Under the pieces are notes generated by a model. It had not been told where the DNA came from, ran no database searches, and saw only the letters and a list, made by a program, of their open reading frames with translations. Shown piece after piece: positions 6,374-9,041 of a stretch of 9,041 nt of DNA. The translations under genes were made by a program, and so were the position numbers. Source of the stretch: Desulfuromonadaceae bacterium (GTDB lineage Bacteria; Desulfobacterota; Desulfuromonadia; Desulfuromonadales; SZUA-540). The stretch is from the NCBI GenBank assembly GCA_003250235.1, contig QKGY01000380.1, positions 1 through 9,041 on the forward strand, read 5' to 3'. Every line of letters starts with the position of its first letter. The stretch's first letter is position 1.

Positions 6374-7144
6374 ATGGGGTTGATGACGGGAAAACGCGGC
6401 ATTATCTTTGGTGTCGCCAACGATATGAGCATTGCCTGGGGGGCTGCGCAGCAGCTGAAAGAAGCTGGCGCGACCCTCGCTTTTACCTATCTGAACGAAG
6501 CGTTGGAAAAGAGGGTGCGTCCTCTGGCTGAGAGCCTGGGCTCCGACCTGATCCTTCCCTGCGACGTGGGGCGGGACGAAGATATCGAAGCGGTTTTCGC
6601 CAAGGTCGGTGAGGTCTGGGGAGATATTGATTTTGTGATCCACTCGGTAGCCTTTGCCAACAAGGATGACCTGAAGAGTCCTTTCAGTCAGACGAGCCGT
6701 GAAGGGTTCAAGCTGGCTATGGATATCAGCGCTTACTCGCTGGTCGCCGTGACGCGTTATGCCGCCCCCCTGATGAAAAAGGGCGGGAGTGTTGTTACGA
6801 TGACCTATCTGGGCGCAACTCGCGCGGTTCCCAACTATAACGTCATGGGCGTGGCCAAAGCGGCTCTGGAGTCTTCGGTCCGTTATCTCGCTGCTGAGCT
6901 CGGCGAAAAGGGGATTCGGGTCAACGCTGTTTCTGCGGGCCCGATCAAGACTCTGGCGGCATCCGGCGTCGGAGGGCTTAAGGAAAAACTCAAGCTGATG
7001 GACCAGTTCGCTCCCCTGCGTCGTGCGGTTGATCAGCAGGATGTCGGCAAATCGGTGCTTTACCTTGCTTCGGATCTCGCCAGCGGCGTGACCGGAGAGG
7101 TTCACTTCGTCGATGGTGGTTTCAACACCGTCGTGCCCGCCTGA
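6374..7144 (+). CDS. fabI: Enoyl-[acyl-carrier-protein] reductase (NADH), FabI
   Basis: This is a 256-residue cytoplasmic short-chain dehydrogenase that reduces the trans-2-enoyl-ACP double bond in the last step of each fatty-acid elongation cycle. The cofactor site is atypical for the superfamily and typical of FabI: GVANDMSIAWGAAQ (13-26). D64 lies in LPCDVG. The substrate and triclosan region is HSVAFANK (90-97), with alanine at 93 as in several sensitive FabIs, so no resistance is implied. The catalytic pair is Y155 and K162 in NYNVMGVAKAA, with TYLGATRAVP before it and SAGPIKTLAASG (187-198) after. VDGGFN closes the fold near the C-terminus. ATG 6374 is chosen over GTG 6359 because GGAGGAG (6361-6367) sits six bases before it. 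A strong terminator follows, so the gene is probably a single transcription unit, perhaps with read-through into hflX. Confidence 0.96.
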   Translation: MGLMTGKRGIIFGVANDMSIAWGAAQQLKEAGATLAFTYLNEALEKRVRPLAESLGSDLILPCDVGRDEDIEAVFAKVGEVWGDIDFVIHSVAFANKDDLKSPFSQTSREGFKLAMDISAYSLVAVTRYAAPLMKKGGSVVTMTYLGATRAVPNYNVMGVAKAALESSVRYLAAELGEKGIRVNAVSAGPIKTLAASGVGGLKEKLKLMDQFAPLRRAVDQQDVGKSVLYLASDLASGVTGEVHFVDGGFNTVVPA

Positions 7145-7171
7145 TCCGGCGGGTACTTGTTGATCGAAGAC

Positions 7172-7196
7172 AAGGGCCCGAAAGGGCCCTTTTTTT
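7172..7196 (+). terminator. Intrinsic terminator after fabI
   Basis: AAGGGCCC (7172-7179) pairs with GGGCCCTT (7184-7191) around a GAAA loop, followed by T to 7196. It lies 27 bases after the fabI stop and ends only 18 bases before the chosen hflX start, so it may also act as a leader hairpin for hflX. Confidence 0.92.
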
Positions 7197-7214
7197 GTGC
7201 GAGGAATCCTTTTA

Positions 7215-8852
7215 TTGATCCACGGAAACCTTACCGGACTCAAGACCAGCCAAGTTAAAGCGCTCGAACGCATTTTGCGTCGACGCATTCCTGCCGGCGA
7301 GGTCGTCACGGCGGAACTGGCCCGCTATCTCACCGAACGCTCCCATGAAATTGGCCGGCAGATAGGCATCATCATCGATCGCCAGGGCACGGTGCTCTAT
7401 GTCATCGTTGGGGACGACCGGGAGATCGTCATTCCCGATCTGTCCGGCTTCGGCCTGGGGCGTAGCGGTCTGCGCGGGCTTCGGTGCATCCATACCCATC
7501 TCAAGGGGGAGCCTCTTTCCCAGGATGACCTGACCGACCTGGCGCTTCTGAGGCTGGATCTGATGGTGGCCATCGCTGTCGGTGCCCTGGGCCTGCCAGG
7601 AACGGTTCATTACGCCCATTTGCTTCCCCCCGGCCCATCGGGTAAAAATGTCGAAGTCCTTTCCGCGCCCTCCATCTACAGCCTCGATCTCGATGCCGAT
7701 GCTTTTTTGCGCTCCCTGGATGATGAGCTGGAGCGCAAGATGGCCGAAACCATCGATCTGGCGGACAGCCGTGAGAAGGCCATCCTTATCTCCGTCAGTC
7801 AGATGTCGCGTCAGCAGACCGAAGATTCACTCGACGAACTGGCGGAACTCGCCCGTACGGCGGATGTCATGGTGGTCGACAGGGTCATCCAGCGTCCGAG
7901 GCAGATCAACCCCAAGTACCTGATGGGAGAGGGAAAGATCAAAGAGGTCATCATCCGGGCGCTGCAGCAGGGGGCCACCCTGCTGATCTTCGACCAGGAT
8001 CTCAGCCCCACCCAGGTTCGTTCCATTTCCGCCATTACGGAAATCAAGGTCGTGGACCGTTCGCAGCTTATTCTCGATATTTTTGCCCGTCGTGCCCATA
8101 CGCTGGACGGTAAGGTGCAGGTGGAGCTTGCCCAGCTCAAATATATCCTGCCGCGGTTGGCCGGTAAGGGGACGGCTTTTTCCCGGCTGATGGGGGGGAT
8201 TGGCGGGCGCGGTCCGGGGGAAACCAAGCTGGAGATCGACCGGCGCCGTATCCGTGACCGGATCACCCGCCTCGAGAAACAGCTTGGGTCGCTGGAGAAA
8301 GGGCGACGGCAGAGGCGACAGCGGCGTATTCGCACCGAGGTCCCGATCATTTCCATCGTCGGATACACCAACGCCGGCAAGTCGACCCTGCTGAACGCCC
8401 TGACTCAGAGCGAGGTGCTGACCGAGGACCTGCTCTTTGCCACCCTCGATACGGCCACCCGCAGGCTTCGCTTTCCCCTGGAGCGCGAAGTGATCATTAC
8501 CGACACGGTCGGTTTTATCCGCCATCTTCCCAAAAGCCTTCTGGGGGCTTTCAAGGCCACGCTGGAAGAATTGGAAGATGCCGACCTACTGATGCATGTG
8601 GTGGATCTCTCCAACCCTCGCTTTGAAGAACAGATGGCTGCGGTGGAGAAAATCCTGATGGACCTGGAGCTGCATCGAATCCCCCGGTTGCTGGTCTTCA
8701 ATAAAATCGACATGGTTCCCGAAGAGGAAATCCCCCATCTTTGTCGGCGTTTCTCCGCGATCGCGGTCAGCGCTCGGGATCGAACCACCTTCGCCCCTTT
8801 GCTTCAGGAACTGGAAACCCGCTTTTGGCCGGAACAGGGCGGAACTCCTTGA
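7215..8852 (+). CDS. hflX: GTPase HflX with a long N-terminal extension
   Basis: HflX splits or rescues stalled 70S ribosomes under stress. With the TTG start at 7215 it has 545 residues, against 426 in E. coli. The HflX N-terminal domain begins near 187 (KAILISVSQ) and includes INPKYLMGEGKIKEV. Then come the glycine-rich GGIGGRGPGETKLE (327-340), a basic coiled linker, and the G domain: GYTNAGKS (383-390), T410 in FATLD, DTVGF (430-434), NKID (496-499) and VSA (518-520). The first about 185 residues are an extension I recall in other deltaproteobacterial HflX proteins. It contains H93-T-H95 and S102-Q-D-D105, resembling a JAMM metal site, with E45 as possible fourth element. The TTG has GAGGA (7201-7205) nine bases before it and gives the family N-terminus MIHGN; the GTG at 7197 abuts the terminator T run. 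No promoter fits between terminator and start. Confidence 0.94.
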   Translation: MIHGNLTGLKTSQVKALERILRRRIPAGEVVTAELARYLTERSHEIGRQIGIIIDRQGTVLYVIVGDDREIVIPDLSGFGLGRSGLRGLRCIHTHLKGEPLSQDDLTDLALLRLDLMVAIAVGALGLPGTVHYAHLLPPGPSGKNVEVLSAPSIYSLDLDADAFLRSLDDELERKMAETIDLADSREKAILISVSQMSRQQTEDSLDELAELARTADVMVVDRVIQRPRQINPKYLMGEGKIKEVIIRALQQGATLLIFDQDLSPTQVRSISAITEIKVVDRSQLILDIFARRAHTLDGKVQVELAQLKYILPRLAGKGTAFSRLMGGIGGRGPGETKLEIDRRRIRDRITRLEKQLGSLEKGRRQRRQRRIRTEVPIISIVGYTNAGKSTLLNALTQSEVLTEDLLFATLDTATRRLRFPLEREVIITDTVGFIRHLPKSLLGAFKATLEELEDADLLMHVVDLSNPRFEEQMAAVEKILMDLELHRIPRLLVFNKIDMVPEEEIPHLCRRFSAIAVSARDRTTFAPLLQELETRFWPEQGGTP

Positions 8853-8877
8853 CACACAAGGGGTTTTCCTGTAGCCT
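8849..8877 (+). promoter_or_regulatory. Probable promoter of the lipoprotein gene
   Basis: A perfect TTGACA (8849-8854) overlaps the hflX stop codon, and TAGCCT (8872-8877) follows after 17 bases. Transcription would start near 8884, about 20 bases before the start codon. I see no terminator between hflX and this gene. Confidence 0.55.
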
Positions 8878-8904
8878 TTGGCCGTCGAATCCCTGGAGGT
8901 TCTC

Positions 8905-9041
8905 ATGAGATGGATTGGGGTTGTTGCCCTATTAGTACTGGCAGGAGGCTGCGTGACGACGCCCCGGGAGGTTGCCGAAACGCCCCCACCGGAAACCTGC
9001 GTCATTGCCGGAACGGCCGTTGAAGGAACGTTTCTTGGCGG
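8905..9041 (+). CDS. Putative outer-membrane or periplasmic lipoprotein (N-terminal part)
   Basis: An open frame of 45 codons runs off the window. It starts with ATG after GGAGG (8895-8899), five bases away. The N-terminus MRWIGVVALLVLAGGC is a short lipoprotein signal with a lipobox-like LAGG before C16; the following VTTPREVAETPPPETC is a proline-rich, flexible tether of the kind common in lipoproteins. The residue after the lipidated cysteine is valine, not aspartate, so outer-membrane sorting would be expected by the usual rule. A second cysteine occurs at 32. I do not recognise the family from this fragment. Confidence 0.75.
   Translation, partial: MRWIGVVALLVLAGGCVTTPREVAETPPPETCVIAGTAVEGTFLG

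Noticed and set aside
6641..6664. Alanine instead of glycine at FabI position 93 as a triclosan-resistance change
   Set aside because: Alanine at this place is natural in sensitive FabIs such as that of Staphylococcus aureus, so it implies nothing here.
6302..7309. A 335-codon minus-strand frame opposite fabI
   Set aside because: fabI on the plus strand is unambiguous, and the antisense protein has no recognisable family and crosses a terminator.
1..9041. Mobile elements, CRISPR arrays, tRNA or rRNA genes
   Set aside because: I saw no transposase, repeat-spacer pattern, long terminal inverted repeats or RNA gene signature; all long stretches are explained by housekeeping-type genes.

Overview
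The window most likely comes from a Gram-negative, anaerobic or microaerophilic bacterium of the Desulfuromonadia (the Geobacter/Desulfuromonas/Pelobacter part of the former Deltaproteobacteria). This is inferred from the gene set: a short CstA-type transporter, an HflX with a long N-terminal extension, a periplasmic DsbC-like protein that also carries a CxxCH motif, and a flavocytochrome c sulfide dehydrogenase subunit. The GC-rich third positions fit this. I recognise no insertion sequence, CRISPR array, tRNA or rRNA. The window looks like ordinary chromosome with dense, well-spaced genes.

Left part (1-4714). The end of fccB, the FAD subunit of flavocytochrome c sulfide dehydrogenase, runs rightward into a very strong symmetric terminator shared with the convergent cstA. 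On the minus strand, in transcription order, lie a LytS-type sensor kinase, a LytTR response regulator that overlaps it by 4 bases (ATGA), a control region of about 160 bp, and a CstA-family transporter. Kinase and regulator resemble E. coli BtsS and BtsR (formerly YehU/YehT) over their whole length. The four kinase residues I recall as reported for pyruvate binding are all present. The transporter promoter region holds three direct repeats matching the BtsR box at a 20-21 bp period. I read this as a complete pyruvate-sensing and uptake module in which the transporter is the short CstA form instead of the roughly 716-residue BtsT.

Middle (4715-6275). A leftward mntP (manganese efflux) and a rightward DsbC-like thiol-disulfide protein diverge from a 217 bp region with overlapping candidate promoters.

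Right part (6276-9041). fabI (enoyl-ACP reductase) has its own promoter and terminator. hflX (ribosome-rescue GTPase) starts only 18 bases after that terminator. Its N-terminal extension contains an HxH...SxxD signature resembling a JAMM/MPN metalloprotease site. A lipoprotein gene with a perfect -35 box begins at 8905 and is cut by the window edge.

Starts were chosen by Shine-Dalgarno spacing and family N-termini. For cstA, mntP, the dsbC-like gene, fabI and hflX this moves the start inward from the longest open frame. All family and residue comparisons come from memory of the proteins, not from a search.
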